A stretch of DNA of 6,473 nucleotides from an uncultured Ruminococcus sp. GTDB taxonomy: Bacteria; Bacillota; Clostridia; Oscillospirales; Ruminococcaceae. The notes beneath the pieces were generated by a model that did not search any database, was not told where the DNA came from, and saw only the letters and a program-made list of their open reading frames with translations. Numbering within the stretch: position 1 is the stretch's first letter; each line of letters opens with the position of its first letter. The stretch spans positions 1 through 6,473 of the forward strand of contig USNJ01000115.1 of NCBI GenBank assembly GCA_900556055.1. The letters run 5' to 3'. The translations under genes were made by a program, and so were the position numbers. Positions 6,295 through 6,473 of this stretch are shown in pieces.

Positions 6295-6323
6295 ATTATA
6301 ACACACATTCCACTGACGGTCAA
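6295..6323 (-). promoter_or_regulatory. Strong sigma-A promoter for the hydrolase-acyltransferase-zinc-ribbon operon
   Basis: On the minus strand TTGACC (6318-6323) is separated by exactly 17 bases from TATAAT (6295-6300), and TGT directly before the -10 gives an extended -10. The match is five of six and six of six to consensus. Transcription should begin near 6288, giving a leader of about 40 bases. The leader contains a weak A/T hairpin, AAAAAG-CGAA-CTTTTT (6268-6283). Confidence 0.82.
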
Positions 6324-6396
6324 TAGATTTCGGGAAATATGGGTCGCATATGCCGATCCTTTTTATGCCAAAAAAGATCATGCCCCGCCTGCCCTG

Positions 6397-6473
6397 TGAA
6401 TCGCCCCCCGTCAAGTAGACAGCCAAAAAAGGAAAAAACATTTAGAATTTATTCAAATCCGTCCTGCTGTACA
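6397..6473. mobile_element. Possible terminal end of an IS3-type insertion sequence running off the right edge
   Basis: From 6397 the plus strand begins TGAATCGCCCCCCGTCAAGT and goes on to AGACAGCC and A-rich sequence. The GTCAAGTAGACA core resembles IS3-family ends from Clostridia as I remember them, and the TG first bases fit. All three minus-strand frames close between about 6442 and 6455, as expected just inside an element whose transposase reads leftward. No transposase sequence is visible in the 77 bases present, so this is tentative. It may instead be plain intergenic sequence. Confidence 0.3.

Noticed and set aside
6346..6353. Eight-base palindrome GCATATGC upstream of the esterase promoter
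   Set aside because: It is short, isolated and upstream of the -35, with no second copy. It is likely chance.
6355..6379. Inverted repeat GATCcTTTTT / AAAAAaGATC considered as a terminator
   Set aside because: The stem is nearly all A/T with a mismatch, and no T-run follows on either strand.

Overview
The window reads as a piece of a low-to-moderate GC Gram-positive chromosome. It is most likely from a gut or rumen Clostridia member, with a Ruminococcus or Oscillospiraceae-like source as the best guess. The grounds are strong AGGAGG-type ribosome binding sites, sigma-A type promoters, short intergenic gaps, and the protein families present. The genus is an inference from gene content and style. 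All eight genes found lie on the minus strand, so transcription runs from right to left. The larger plus-strand open frames are antisense shadows.

Right edge (about 6397-6473): non-coding sequence that may be the terminal end of an insertion sequence (tentative). Next comes a well-formed promoter (6295-6323) driving a three-gene operon, 6248 down to 3344. The order is an HSL-family alpha/beta hydrolase, a condensation-fold (HxxxDG) acyltransferase coupled to it through a TGATG stop/start overlap, and a membrane protein with an N-terminal four-cysteine zinc ribbon and about six membrane spans. Together these look like an ester or lipid acyl-transfer and hydrolysis module near the membrane. The substrate cannot be read from the sequence.

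Centre (3335 down to 1483): a second operon with its own AT-rich promoter region, which has two TATAAT boxes and an inverted repeat where the -35 should be. It encodes a polar amino acid ABC importer permease and its ATPase, but no substrate-binding protein. The third gene is a small (83 aa) stand-alone protein resembling the middle domain of YloV/FakA (the 'kinase to dihydroxyacetone kinase' annotation). The operon closes with a clear rho-independent terminator at 1483-1518.

Left (1418 down to 1): a promoter with an extended -10 drives an APH-fold small-molecule phosphotransferase. It is followed 17 bases later by a GTG-started GNAT acetyltransferase that runs off the left edge. These two are probably co-transcribed and may form a small-molecule modification pair.

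The most interesting points are the hydrolase/acyltransferase/zinc-ribbon membrane operon and the isolated FakA-middle-domain protein tied to an amino acid importer. Both are built from known families, but their joint roles are not obvious.
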